Source of the DNA: Siderastrea siderea
Lineage: Eukaryota; Cnidaria; Anthozoa; Scleractinia; Rhizangiidae
Assembly: GCA_964030785.1 (NCBI GenBank)
Contig: OZ034975.1
Span: 3,242,855-3,306,854, forward strand
DNA: 64,000 bases
Direction of reading: 5' to 3'
Shown: piece after piece, positions 10,418 to 22,235 of the stretch
How the letters are laid out: every line of letters begins with the position of its first letter
Numbering within the stretch: the first letter of the stretch is position 1
Position numbers and translations under genes: made by a program
The notes under the pieces: generated by a model
Seen by the model: the letters and a program-made list of their open reading frames with translations, nothing else
Told to the model about the DNA's origin: nothing
Databases searched by the model: none

Positions 10418-12886
10418 ATGGCTGTTGAGAAAACAATGTTCTTTCTCCTCTTAATCATACCCTCAGTGGCTGTGATGGCAATGCAACCCATAAACCCTGG
10501 AGGTAAATATTTAACATATAATTGAAAAAGCGGCTAAGGAACGCATGTACTGTCAATACTGAATAACCGTGCTCAATAAAAGTAGGTGATGGGAAGGAGA
10601 TGGAATGCTTTTTTGGAAAAAAAAAATGGCATGAAAAGTTGTTCTTAGATCCATACCAGTCGCCTGGTTACTTAAAGCAGGGAGGCCACAAAACGGTTGC
10701 GTCAAAGCATTGAAATAAAGAAGCAAGAGAATTATCGCAACTGTGTTGTCACGACTTCACCAATTGCGCCATTATTTCGCTAATATAGATTTCAGGTCTT
10801 GGCTAACACGTTCTAGAACGTCACAAGAAATTCTAAAACAAAACTTTTGGCACCATGACAAATTCGATAGTTTACTGGTTGAAAAGTCCGGAAAACGGGA
10901 CAATTTTGCAGACATAAGGTCTTTTTACAAGGCCTAAGTACTATTTAAAAGTGAGGGTGTCGCAGGCTAACAAATTGCCAACATTTCGTCAAAACGTGGC
11001 CATCACAAATAACCTGAACTGGTTTTAAAATTACTGATTTTCTACATTTGCACATTAGCGAACCAAACAAGTTAAACTGCCCATTTTTGGCTGAGGAATT
11101 TAAGTTACAAGACATACACTAGTTCTTTATTGCCAAGAATAAAAGTTAATGTAACAAATAAAAACATATCAGTTTTGAAAAAAATTTCAAGCCCATTTTC
11201 TGGCAAGAAAACGCTTAAACAACTAAACGTTTGCCACACTTTATACAATATTCCACCATTAAGTCAACAGAACCTGCGAAATGACCATGGAACTGTTCCA
11301 ACATCATTACGTTTTTCGCAAACGTAAAGTGACCATGTAAATTTCCAACGTCACTTCTGGGCAAACTCCATAAAAATAAAAGGTCTAGGTAAAAATATTT
11401 GTCATACAATAATTACTTAAATGACATCTTGACGGACTTTTTCGTATTAGGCTACTCGTCACATGACTTGTGAATAAAAAAAACTTTTCCAGCTTCGCTC
11501 TCACTTTACGTTTCTGGTAAGTTTCTCTTGAATACCTTTCATGTTTCAAGAGCAAGGTTGTCGGTCTTCTCATAAAACAGCAAAGTCCGGAGTGTTTGTC
11601 GTCTACAGACCTATCCACTCGGCAACTTCCATGGTTTCCATTCGATTATAAATAAATAAATAAATAATAAAAAAAAGAAAGAAAGAAATGAATGAAGGAA
11701 GGAAGGAAAGAAGGTAGGAAGGAAGGAATAAGTAAATAATTAAGTAAACAATGTCATCATCATATGCTAATCTTTTCCAGTTACAATTATGCTATTGTAG
11801 TATCCACCACGCTTTTTGCAATTGTAACTTGTTTCTGTTTCTATCAAAGATTGCTCCAGTAGTTTCCACCGTTTCGAAAAGTATCAAGATTTACCAACCA
11901 GAGGAGCTCGCGCTGTTGAACAGTTCAGCATTAATGGAAGTCTGTTTCTCGCCTTCGCCAACTTTCTAGGTGATATTGCTGATACAGACACAGACTCTTT
12001 CATCTACAAACTGAACAATTCAACTGGAACATTCTCCCTCCACCAGACCATAAACACCACTGGAGCATGGGACATCAAATATTTTACGATCTCTGGTCAA
12101 CATCACCTCGCTGTTGCTAATCGCTATAAGGGAGTTACATTCCAACTGAACTCAGTCATTTACCAGTGGAATGGACACCAGTTTCTCGCTTTGCAAAATA
12201 TCCCAACGGATGGAGCAACAAGCCTTAATTATTTTAAAATATTACAGGAAGATTTTCTCGCCGTTACGAATGCAGCAAGCTCAGTCATCTACAAATGGAA
12301 AGAAAATCATTTTGAAAAATTTCAGGAGATAGGGACCGAGGGAGCTCATGCAAACACAGCGTTTGTAATAAACAATGAAACCTTCATTGCTTTTGCCAAC
12401 TATTACAACTCCCAACTGAAGTTTTCTGCACACTCCACTGTATTCAAGTGGTCAGGAAACAGCTTTGTCCAACTGCAGTCTCTTCAGACGTATGGAGCAG
12501 CAGATGTGAAGTCCTTCAACATCAACGGTGACACATTCCTAGCTTTTCCCAACGGCTACGACTCGTTCATTTACAAGTGGGAAGGAAGCAAGTTCGTTCT
12601 CTTTCAGTCTATCCCCACCCGTGGAGCTGACGCTTGGCACCCATTTGCGATGTGCGGTCAAACGTTCCTGGGTGTGGCAAATCGTTATGATCACAGTCAG
12701 GGATACAACACAAAGTCATTTATTTACCGGTACACTGGAGAGCAGTTCATCAAACATCAAGAGATATCAACTCAGGGAGCGGATGATATGACATCATTTG
12801 AGTATAAAAATCACACTTACCTGGCAATTGCAAATTTCAGGAATAACGACATGAAATACGACATTGACAGCCTGCTGTATAAATAA
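10418..12886 (+). CDS. EAR gene A: secreted seven-repeat EAR/EPTP protein
   Basis: There are two coding exons, 10418-10502 and 11850-12886; the intron is 10503-11849 (GT-AG, phase 1). The spliced product has 373 residues. Exon 1 encodes a signal peptide (MAVEKT, then a Leu/Ile/Phe core, then AVMA before MQ). Exon 2 starts DCSSSFHRF and carries seven EAR/EPTP repeats of 45-50 residues with the hallmark FLAxAN and IYKW motifs. The LGI and TSPEAR families fold this repeat as a seven-bladed beta-propeller that binds partners outside the cell. No EGF, PAN or laminin-G domain is present. The start is fixed by conservation with genes B and C. The stop TAA (12884-12886) lies inside an AATAAA. The function of this small paralogue is unknown; an extracellular adhesion or matrix role is inference. 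Confidence 0.85.
11645..11745. repeat. AAAT and GGAA microsatellites
   Basis: Simple repeats, (AAAT)n then (GGAA)n-like, in the intron of gene A just upstream of its EAR exon. Confidence 0.9.
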
Positions 12887-13361
12887 AAGTTAGATTACAT
12901 TATAAACAATGAAACTAGCAAATGGACCTTGCCAACGACATTATGCGTAGAAACAGTGAAAAAGTAAAAAAAGTTTTTGTTTACCGTTATACTATTAATT
13001 TTTGTTAGTGTACAGTTACTTCTATCATGTATCATCATTTTATCCAACCTTTGTTTTAAATATTGTAACAATTTGTTCCCATTATCATTTAGTTAACCTT
13101 TCTATCCCCTGGTAAACTGAAGGTTAATTGTTATTGTCCATCCGAAATATGGGCAATCTAATTAAAATGCTACCCGTTCCACCAGCCTTGCATCGTGCAA
13201 GTTGTATATGGAAACAGAATAATATGTTTTTTCGGAGGACGGTCCAGTTCTATAATAATAGTTTTTAGCGAGTAAAACTTCATAAAGGAAGAACTTAAGA
13301 ATTTCACCTCAACAATAATGAAACATTTTAACTCAGAACTGTAGAGTACTCAAATGTTACT
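12887..13361 (+). other. 3' flank of gene A
   Basis: The first 80 or so bases ('actagcaaat', 'cttgccaacg') match the 3' flanks of genes B and C. Homology then fades, unlike the long shared flank of B and C. No gene is seen. Confidence 0.5.
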
Positions 13362-13886
13362 TGCCGTTAATACTCTATTAAACCCCCCGGGGGCTTATTA
13401 ATTTCCAGCATGTTTGAGTGGGGAGGGGGCTTAATAATTTAGCGAAACGCCAGAAGCTGGTTTTCGGTTTACAAATCTTTTTATTTGTAATTCTCAAATT
13501 TCCATGATAAGTTCACAGAAGTTTACCCTGGGCACCAGAAGTTCTCTAGGTGCAAATGTAAGAAACATAAGAAACACGTAATATGACAGCGAGAAAGTCT
13601 CTGGCACCCAGGGTAAAAGAAGTGAATAAAATGTTAAAATAAAAATTAAATAACTTGCACAATAAAGTGTTATTTTGTGAGTATTTACGATTCTTTTTAT
13701 ATAGTACTGTCAAGTTAAGTTAGGATTGGTACGCTAAAAATACGTGGAACGTAAAGCGCGGAGAGGGGGAGGAACTTAAAAGAGAGGGGCGGGGGGGGGA
13801 CTTAATAAATTTCATGCTGCTATAAGGGGGCTTATTAGAGAGGGGAGGTTTATTTGAGAGGGGGCTCTATAGAGGATTTACGGTAG
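13362..13886. mobile_element. MITE-like element with CCCCC/GGGGG-rich ends
   Basis: The left end 'tgccgttaatactctatta' and the complement of the right end ('taccgtaaatcctctatag') form an imperfect inverted pair of about 25 bp. Both continue into C-rich runs and 'gggggcttatta'-type sequence inside. Its interior also holds two short inverted segments with 'ctgggcaccag' near 13528 and 13600. No coding capacity is seen. It is probably a non-autonomous DNA element inserted at a TA. Confidence 0.65.
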
Positions 13887-14790
13887 TCATGCTAGTGATT
13901 GTGATTCTGTAGTAAACAAAGTAACTTTAAAATAAATCAGTCCTCAGAATGATAGTTTGAATTGGAGAAAATTAAAACCAAGAAAGAAAAAAATTGCAAG
14001 GTTGCGCATGCAGAGGAGAGGGTAGGCTGCGTGCAGATGCTTCCTGTTATCTTCCTGAATAGTAATTGAGGGCCGATACCAGTTTTGCAAATCGATCCGA
14101 TACCATATTTACCGATACTTGAAATTTCATCGATATTTGATACCAATTTCGATAATGATATTCCAACGTCACAATCAAAGATTCATACTACTATGCTGTG
14201 ACCTTATCACTTGAATTCCAGTTTAAAAAATCGAAAACGGGCAAAGCTCGATTATGAATCAACGAAGCATGCATTTCGCGGAGTTGCTGCGATAAACTGG
14301 AAACGAGCTAAAAAGCTAGGTTACCTTGAGAGAAGGCTTGGCTACCATTGTAAACTTGTGACTTTGGGAACAACGTGTTTTGACGAACAATTTAGACATT
14401 TCGTAGATAAACTTGGACTTTTGTAGTTACATTTGGACCTTTCGTAGTTTAATAGTTGGACTCGGCAACAATGCACAGACGGGACAAAAATTGCTTTCCG
14501 TGCAATAAAACAATCAATTGTGTTGGAAAGAATTCCGTTTCATATAGCGTGAAAAATACAAGCAACGTTTTCTTCCAAGTCGTCACGTGATCAGTATCGA
14601 ACGGCAACGAAATCGCCAATGCTGCACACCAGTATCGATATGTCTGTTCAGTTGATTCATTCAAGTTTTTATTGGCTTGTTGTTTTAATAAGCCCACGGA
14701 AGATCAGGATACTCAACTATATCAATCGTTCGAAATAAGTTCAGTTGGGTTGATGTTGATCCTGGATTTTGATCAAGGTGTATTTGAGTA
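13887..14790. other. Intergenic, no gene seen
   Basis: Repeated 'gtatcgata' and 'atcgata' motifs occur near 14040-14150 and 14590-14640, which may be the subterminal repeats of a decayed element. Small open frames on both strands show no recognisable family. Confidence 0.4.
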
Positions 14791-14799
14791 ATGGTTATC

Positions 14800-15725
14800 A
14801 CTACAGCTGCAATTGCAACTCCTGTGGAGTTGTTTATTATGCTGGGCAAGGTGGTTCTAACTTTTGTTGAGTTTGTGGATGAAATCCTAAAGTGTGCATT
14901 TTTTATAACCATTCAAATGAAAGCTACTGAGCAGTACTTTTCTGTGGTGCTGTTTATTATGCTGTACAAGGTGGTTCTAACTTTTGAGTCTGTGGATGAA
15001 ATCCTAAAGTGTGACCATTCAAATGAAAGCTACTGAGCAGTACTTTCCTGTGGTGCTGTTTATTATGCTGTACAAGGTGGTTATAACTTTTAAGTCTGTG
15101 GATGAAATCCTAAAGTGTGACCATTCAAATGAAAGCTACTGAGCAGTACTTTTCTGTGGTGCTTTCTTTCTTCACATTTCTATGGTTTATTGGCTCAATA
15201 AACCACGCGGTATGCTGGCAGTCACGAGTGCAACATGATGTAAGCCACGAGCCGAAGGTGAGTGATTTACAAGCTTTTCGAGTGTTATTCCAGCATCCCA
15301 AGTGGTTTATTGAGCCAATAAACCATAGAATTGTGTGGAATATTGCTTTTATATAATAACTACATTTTCTATGTGGTTTACTGGTATATTAATCAATAGG
15401 TATTGACCAATCACAGCGCGCGCATTTCTTCAGTGATTGTATAATATGTTGTACAAGGTGATTCTAACTTTTGAGTCTGTGGATAAAATCCTAAAGTGCA
15501 TCCATTCAAATGAAAGCTACTGAGTAGTACTTTTCTGTGGTGCTGTTATTATGCTGTACAAGGTGGTTCTAACGTTTGAGCGTGTGGACGAAATCCTAAA
15601 GTGTGACCATTCAAATGAAAGCTACTGAGCAGTACTTTCCTGTGGTGCTGTTTATAATGCTGCACAAAGTGGTTTTGTAACTTATGAGTCTGTAGATGTA
15701 ATCGTATTTGCTTCAATTCATACGA
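14800..15725. repeat. Tandem array of an approx. 105-bp repeat
   Basis: About six copies of a unit of roughly 105 bp. Landmarks are 'gctgtacaaggtggttcta', 'gatgaaatcctaaagtgtg' and 'gaaagctactgagcagtac'. Copies start near 14830, 14945, 15055, 15440, 15545 and 15650. The array is split by a palindromic element (15180-15328) and flanking unique DNA. One further unit of the same family lies at about 49625-49730, so the family is dispersed. Confidence 0.85.
15180..15328. mobile_element. Short MITE with 27-bp perfect inverted ends
   Basis: The 27-bp segment 15180-15206 is the exact reverse complement of 15302-15328. Each arm is itself a near-palindrome (GGTTTATTG, three bases, CAATAAACC). The 95-bp centre has no coding capacity. 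The element interrupts the 105-bp tandem array. Confidence 0.8.
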
Positions 15726-16470
15726 AACTTTTTTCTCGTGTACCATTTGTTTCTCAGTTTGATTTGTGCAACGAGCATAGTTTTTTTGGGAAGCATCAGC
15801 CTTCGGGCGATGCTTGTCTTAATCATAAACCAGGGTAGGTGAGGCTCAGGCAGGCTTGTGCATATTAATTTTTGTAGAACAAAGGACGAGCACAGTTTTG
15901 CAACTACATCATACCTAGTTAAATTACTTTGAGGCTAGTGATAAGTAAAAATACAGCATGATTGTAAAAGTACGATGTTGCCGAATATAATTTCATGTGC
16001 TCAGGCTCAAAGCGAGAACATCGAGCTAGCAGCTGGTATAATTTAGCAAATCTCTCCCTCCCTACCCGCCCATATTTTGTTTGTGGTTTGTTTACACGAC
16101 AGCCGTGTGTTATTTTATTTCTTATTTCTTTGTTGTGATGGTTAAGTCGTAGTATTTTTGGTTGTTATGTTTGTATTAATGGAGTGTATCTAGTCTTTTA
16201 TTTTTATATGTTGTTGTATTTTGGTTAAGTTTTACAGTTATTAATAAAGGCAGTCTTAGTTCCAACTCTGTGTGCTTTGGTTGTGTGATTTAGAAGTCTA
16301 AAAATGGACTCTCTTGGCGTTGAATGGTAAAATTGTTAAACAATATTTAAAATATTTTTTGCTAGTTTACATTGGGGACTTTTAAATATCTGAACGCTTT
16401 TTTGGCATCATTGGGTCGCTCAATAAATTACTAAGACTTAACTCATTATAAGCTGCGACTGAAAAAAGCG
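15726..16470. other. Intergenic with a UUCG-type hairpin
   Basis: There is no gene. 15791-15815 forms a strong hairpin: AAGCATC/GATGCTT and GCC/GGC stems around a TTCG loop, with one bulged A. An AATAAA follows at about 16242 in a T-rich stretch, which suggests the 3' part of some transcript or LTR, but nothing upstream is recognisable. Confidence 0.45.
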
Positions 16471-17120
16471 ATCAAACAGGTCAGTGCATAGAATTAGGAA
16501 AATTACCTCATCCACTCAAATCTCGCATTAGTAAAGTGATTTTACTTTATTTGTGCATACTTAAGGATTTTAAAGCTTAAAACGCACACGTTATCACTTA
16601 AATACATACACGTTATAACTCGTGCATTCGTTAGACCAAAAAGTGACACACCTTTCAGTTATTCTATTCTAAATCTTCTGTCTTTTTAAATTTTGATCAT
16701 TTGGGTTGAGTAGGCACTGGCGAAAGTAGGAATAAGATAATCCTTGTTTGCAATTACAGCCATATTGTCGTCCAGTCAGCAGATGGAAACCAGCTGTCTG
16801 AGTACAACTGTTAATAAAGAAGATTCCGCATTTTAAGATCACGTAGTTTTACAAAGTTTATTTAATTGTATTGTAAACAGCAAGAAATCAACTAAACAGC
16901 AAATTATAAAGTCAGAAGACTTTCTATAAAGAGCAAAGTGCTTCCCTGTATTTTAACTTCTTGCCTCTCTAAAAGGTTGCGTGTTTATGCCTGACATTAA
17001 AAGTTTTTAAAGATTCATGTGGTTTTAGGGAAGTGTTCTATCATCTTACATCCTCCGTGAAAGTGAATTTAGCGGCTAGAAGTTTTTAGAATCGCCGGAA
17101 AACTTAACACCTACGTGTTC
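16470..17120 (+). other. Relic upstream-flank copy 2
   Basis: A diverged duplicate of the window-start flank. 'gtgattttactttatttg' (about 16535), 'cagatggaaac' (about 16780), 'gatcacgtagttttac' (16842) and 'gaatttagcggc' (about 17065) appear in the same order as in copy 1. 'gatcacgtagttttac' also recurs upstream of genes B (26345) and C (57320). No intact gene follows, only an exon-like relic at 18730. Confidence 0.6.
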
Positions 17121-17361
17121 GTTTAACTGGAGTCGATTATAGACCCTGTTATAGGCCTCTTGCAGTCATGATATCTGGAAGACAACTTTCAGGTGCAGTT
17201 ACAATTGTAGTTACGAGACCTGACATCAGTGACTAAGTGACAAACCATATTCACTTAATCTACAATAACAATGTTTGAATTTATATTTCTTTCAATAGAA
17301 AAGCCATTTTCATGTTACAGTACAAAACAATTAAAATGTCAAAGAAAAATACACATTGATC

Positions 17362-18310
17362 AGGGTCTGAATGGGGTTTAGTGTTTAGTGTTATGCGCCG
17401 ATGAATTCGAAACTTCAACACCCCCCCCGGGCATATTCCGGGCAATTGACTGTGCATCGTGCTCGGGGAGGGGGGAATTTGAACGTTGCGTTTGAAGGGT
17501 GGGGAATTTGAACCGGATTTATCACTTGTTCTGACGTAATACGCCCGTGAGTTTTTTCGGTTTTTGCAGGGTTTGACGGATTTACAAGACAGAATTTCCT
17601 CTTTGTTAGTGAATAACTCTTTCAAAAGGGTCTTTAAAAGACGTTTGAAGGTGCCATTACGGCATATCTCTCTGAAAAGCGTGTAAAGTGTTTGATTGAA
17701 GACGAAACTTGTCTTTGAGGAGAAGTATTTTTAAATTAGTAGTAATTGGTGGGGCATTTGAACGGCTTTTTTGCCCCGAGGGGAGGGAATTTGAACAAGC
17801 CAATCTTCAAAAGTTCAAATGCCCGAGGGGTTGCCCGGGGGGGGGGGGAAGTTGAACTTTCGAATTGATCGGCGCATTATTTGCCCACAATTTTTAGTGT
17901 TTGCTGTTAAATTGGCCAATATTTTAATGTTTACTGTTTTCGGAGAAAATACTGTTTAGTGTTTAGAAGATTTTTCGGAAGGTTTTTTGCGAACGTCTTT
18001 TCCTTGTTTAAGTGATAAGTGAACTGTTTGTCCTTGGTGTATAGTTGAAACATTTCCGGAATTCTCCTCGGAAATCGTCGGTAGTCTTCGGAAATCTTCG
18101 GAAATGATTGGAAACGTTCGAATGATATTCGGACTGCTTTCCTACAATTGATACAATTTTGGAGCTGATTTTGTTTCCTTCTGGATGAAATTTACTGTTA
18201 CGGTGCATTTTTTAATGTTAGTGTTGAAATGCCTAAAATTTAACTGTTTTATGTTACAGAGGCCAAAAATTAAGTGTTAAGTGTTATCGAGGTACCCCCA
18301 TTCAGACCCT
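17362..18310. mobile_element. Inverted-repeat element, host of a nested MITE
   Basis: The ends AGGGTCTGAATGGGG and its complement CCCCATTCAGACCCT (18296-18310) are perfect over 15 bp. Flanks of 8 bp agree at six positions (cattgatc, cattggtt), an old target duplication. The interior is rich in 'gtttagtgtt' and 'ttcggaaatc' repeats. A second element (17394-17878) is inserted near its left end. No transposase is seen. Confidence 0.65.
17394..17878. mobile_element. Nested MITE
   Basis: The left end reads TGCGCCGATGAATTCGAAAC. The reverse complement of the right end reads TGCGCCGATCAATTCGAAAG. Both then run into 'TTCAAC' and a long C tract. TA flanks the element on both sides. It lies wholly inside the 17362-18310 element and so is younger. 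Confidence 0.7.
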
Positions 18311-18729
18311 CATTGGTTAGTTGAAATAAACATCCAAGCCTATTTGATTAAAAAAAAATTGATTGTCCTGTATAGGAATAAAAATATACAGGAACAGATA
18401 TCAGAGAAAGTCTTTCAAAACGGAAACGCAAAGCAGGTGCCGGATCTAAATTTACAGAGCCCTTAGATTTCCCGTAATTATACTGTTGATTTTTGCAGTT
18501 AAGAGAGTTTTATGCAAAATCCATTACGTCTAATGGATACATAGCACGTAAGTAGTCATTAACGGTAATCGTAAGATCCAGTATGTACGTTTAGTTCGTT
18601 AAGTGAGCTCGTATGTCTGTATATGCAACACGCCAATTAAGTACTTATGGCTGTTTTATAAAACCAGACCCTCCAACGATAGGCTATCATCCCTTAACTG
18701 CACTTAGCTGGACAGCAGTTTAGCTACAG

Positions 18730-18785
18730 ACTCCGAGTTTACAGATCGAAAGACATATCAAACCAAAAAGTTTGCAAACTCCAAG
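18730..18785 (+). other. Orphan 5'UTR-exon-like segment
   Basis: 'gaaagacatatca' plus 'aaaaagtttgcaaactcca' ends AAG before the donor GTATGT. It matches the first exons of genes B and C (gaagacatatcacagatc ... tttccaaactctgag, then gtatgt). The sequence after the donor no longer matches and no signal exon follows, so this is probably the stub of a lost EAR gene. Confidence 0.45.
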
Positions 18786-19019
18786 GTATGTTATGAGTTT
18801 TAATTTAAAGGTTAGAAGCTAGGGTGAAAAAACTGAAGAATATCTGTGATAGTGTCAGATTCACATTATTTTTGTGCAAATCGTTAAACCATTGAATGGA
18901 TTTCTCGCATAAATTTAGGAACGGCTGACACTCAAGGAAAGCATGTTCACTAGAATTGAGCCGCCTTTCGCACAAGAACATTTCTCACAATTTGCCAGAC
19001 TATAGTATTTTAGTTTCAA

Positions 19020-20095
19020 TTCACAATTCAATTCAATTTTATTTAAACACGGTAAAATTCATCAGGAATACAATCAATAAATAATAACAAAACATAAAAT
19101 AACCTAGACATGCTAAAAAGACTGATCTTAAGCATTACAACTAATCTTCCTCATTAGTAACTGGAATTCTGCACAGTAGTTTAAAGTTGAAGTGTCTTAA
19201 TTTGTTGTCGCGTGTCATTTTATAAGTTCTTTGGATGCAAGGCACTCATTGCTCATCAGAGATTTCAGGGGCTTTTTCCTGCCAAGATTTAATCGCAGTG
19301 AGTTGTAGATCGATCATTTCTATAAACAGTTTATAAAACTGCTTACATAGAGAGTTGGTAATCAAAATTCCTGTGGAGTGAACTCAAGTGCTGGAGATCA
19401 TAATTTATTGAGGCTTGGTTTTCAAGCCACGCAGGAATGGCCGAGGTTATTTGGCAGTAATGCAAGAAATTAACGTTTATATCGAAAAAAAAAACGTTTT
19501 ACTCTACCCATGTCTTCTTATTTTCAATCATTATCTCTTTGTTATTCCATAAGACGAATTCACGTCTCAAGGGAGCTTCATAATTGCTGCCGGCATACTG
19601 TTCTTGGAAATATTGAAGGAGTTCACGGTAAAAAGAGGGGAAGCTGGTTGTCCAAGGTTTTGACATTGTAGTTGCAATTTAACAATAACAAGAGTCCACC
19701 ATGCTTGCTAAAATAGTGGTTAGGGATTACCTTCTAGATATCATCGGTGTCACTTAACAGTCTACCTATCCAACTGAGGCGTAGTGCTTTAATTGCAGCT
19801 CTGAAACATGGAAAACCAAGGCCACCTTTGGAAAGAGGGCATACTAGGACTTGTCTTTTATTCCTATCTCTCTTATGCTTCCATAGGAAGGCAAACAATT
19901 TACTTTGAGTTTGTTGAATTACTGATTCGAGAACTGAGAGCAAAAAAGCCATGTCAATAAGCTGGGATGAGCCCAAAGATTTTGCTAACAAAGTTCTTCC
20001 AAAGAGTGTCAGGTCCCGCGACAACCATATGTTGAGCTTGGTCTCCATTTTCTTTATTTTTAAGAGCGCGTGTCTGTAAAATTCAAACATAACGC
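19020..20095 (-). mobile_element. Tx1/L1-like LINE relic, C-terminal part
   Basis: The minus-strand frame 20090-19734 reads through KIKKMETKLNIWLSRDLTL, GRTLLAKSLG, FAFLWK and KGGLGFP. These are hallmarks of the region after the reverse-transcriptase catalytic core in L1/Tx1 LINEs. Degenerate frames down to about 19150 continue it (for example TRDNKLRHFNFKLL). The catalytic part is missing, so the element is 5' truncated and dead. The left end near 19020 has 'ttcaattcaattttattt', which resembles a LINE 3' tail, possibly of a second family. Confidence 0.75.
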
Positions 20096-21002
20096 GGCAA
20101 GGGTGGAAAATTTGATTTCTGTCATATTTTAATGTTAGATAGGTTGGGACATAGCTAAAATCCCTGGATACTTTTTTTGGAAAAATATCCTTTCATTTCA
20201 AAGAAAAATGTAAATAACGATACCCCGTTAAAATCGCCATTTGAAGCAGTAATTTATTACGTCAGTTTGAGGCCTTCGCGCGCAAACCAAATCCCTCTGT
20301 CGTCTTTAAAACATTCAAATCTACTAGTACAATCTCTCAAGAGCTTAAAAATGATTTTGGTAAAAACTGCATTGTTCTTTGTGTTTCAAATAATTTAATT
20401 TTCAAAGTATACATTTGTCATCCGGAAAAGTACTTTGTGAATAAGAAAGGTAAATAATAATAAGTCATGAATGTGACTCGATTTGACAGAGTCAAATGCC
20501 CCCCATCTATAGCCCCGTCTCTCCCCCGCCCCTCCCCCATGTAAACGCAAAAGTCGAGCCCTGTTCAACTTGTTATATTTACCTTCAGCCGTCCATACAT
20601 CACCTCCCTTTTGATTTACGTACGTGAAGCCAGTTATTTTTTCGTTTGTGTCATTTAATTTTCGTTTGGGTCTAAAAAAAGATCATCTTTACGTGGGTAT
20701 TCGCATAAAAATTACATTTGTCAACGTGCAGCTGAAAATTAACGCTACGGGGAAACAGGCCTAATCATTTGTGTTAAAATTTTTCTCGAAGTTCTTTAGA
20801 CTTTTGCTCTGTTTTTTGAACGAATCTTCACACTGAGTTCAGTCTAGACGAATCGGTGCAGCATCACGGTATATCGATAAATTTGCATTATGAAAGTTTC
20901 GACGTTTGAACCCGGCCTTATTGACTTTTCGTCTGCACTTTCCTCCTTTGAACTGCCGTATTTAGATTTGGAAAAATTCGAAACCTCTCATGAGATCAGC
21001 GC
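20096..21002. other. Intergenic, no gene seen
   Basis: AT-rich with a short C-rich tract (20495-20545). I see no coding, RNA or transposon signal that I can name. Confidence 0.45.
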
Positions 21003-22235
21003 TAAACAGCTAAACGTTTTCAGAAAAATTCAGATGTTTCGTTTTTTCCCTTAATTAACATTGTTGCTTGCATATTATTCTTCAAACTCTTTTATCTGTT
21101 TGTTTCGTTTGTCTTTTTTTCTTGTTTCGTTCTTTTTGTAAGCAATGTTTAAAACTTGTAACAACAGGTATTATAACAACACTGTTAAATTTCCAAAGTT
21201 ATTTTTTTTAATTAGGTTTCTTACTTTAGGCTTCCTTTGATGAACCGCATGCTATATTTAAACCGCGCAGCTGTTTCGCAGGCAACTCTTCATCTGTTTA
21301 GATCAGTTTTAGCGGCTGATAACTTTGCTTCTCGTTTCTAAGCCTTCTGTTGTCTCGACTCGGAGAGAACAATCTTTTATCTTCCTTGAGCGCTACAAAT
21401 AGCGGGTATACTGTTTTATTCCATTTTTAACATCACGAATGTTTGAAAACTCAGTCTCAAATATTTTTACCCTAAATTCGCCCTTTTAATTCGATTTGAA
21501 AATTTAGGTTGCAGTGACCCTACAGCAGCGACATGAGCGCCTTTCATATGCATTAAACAAGCTAATTTACCTTTATAATATTTTTGTCACTACCAGTTTA
21601 CTCGCATAGAAGACGTTTTCAGCTAAAGCGTCGCAATCTCCCTCCAAACTAAAGATATTTATTGATTTTTATAACATATTTACAGTTAAACAACCTACTT
21701 GAAGTAATACCCTCACTCCAAACTTTCCCTATTAATTCGTATTTTTCACCTCGGTTTAGGTATTTTTTTTCTTCCTCGCATTTTCAATAAACAGCTAAAC
21801 GTTTTCAGGAAAATTCAGATGTTTCGTTTTTCCCCCAATTAACATTATATTGTTGCTTGCATATTATTCTTCAAACTCTTGTGTCTGTTTGTTTCGTTTG
21901 TCTTTATTTCTTGTTTCCTTCTTTTTGTAAGCGATATTTAAAACTTGTATCAACACGTATTATAACAGTACTGTAAAGTTTCCAAAGTTGTTTTTTTTTG
22001 TTCGGTTTCTTGCTTTTGGGCTTCCTTTGATGAACTGTATGCTAAATTAAAATTGTGCATGCAGCTGTTCAGTTTTGCGACTTCACATTTGTTTACATTG
22101 TTTTAACACCTAATCCCAGCTTTCCTTCTCGTCCTTAAGCCTTCTGTTGTCTCGACTCGGAGGGAAGAATCTTGTATCTTCCTTGAGCGATACAAATTGC
22201 GGGCATACTGTTTTATTCCATGTATAACATAACGA
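21003..22235. repeat. Direct duplication, two copies of about 435 bp
   Basis: The segment at about 21003-21435 recurs at about 21785-22235. Shared landmarks are 'cagctaaacgttttcag', 'tgttgcttgcatattattc', 'cttcctttgatgaac', 'ccttctgttgtctcgactcg' and 'tactgttttattccat'. Small indels separate the copies. It is a local tandem duplication with about 350 bp of unique DNA between, and no coding content is recognisable. Confidence 0.85.

Noticed and set aside
11751..11969. 72-codon frame overlapping the start of gene A exon 2
   Set aside because: It is the wrong frame. The phase 1 acceptor at 11849 gives the conserved DCSSSFHRF start.
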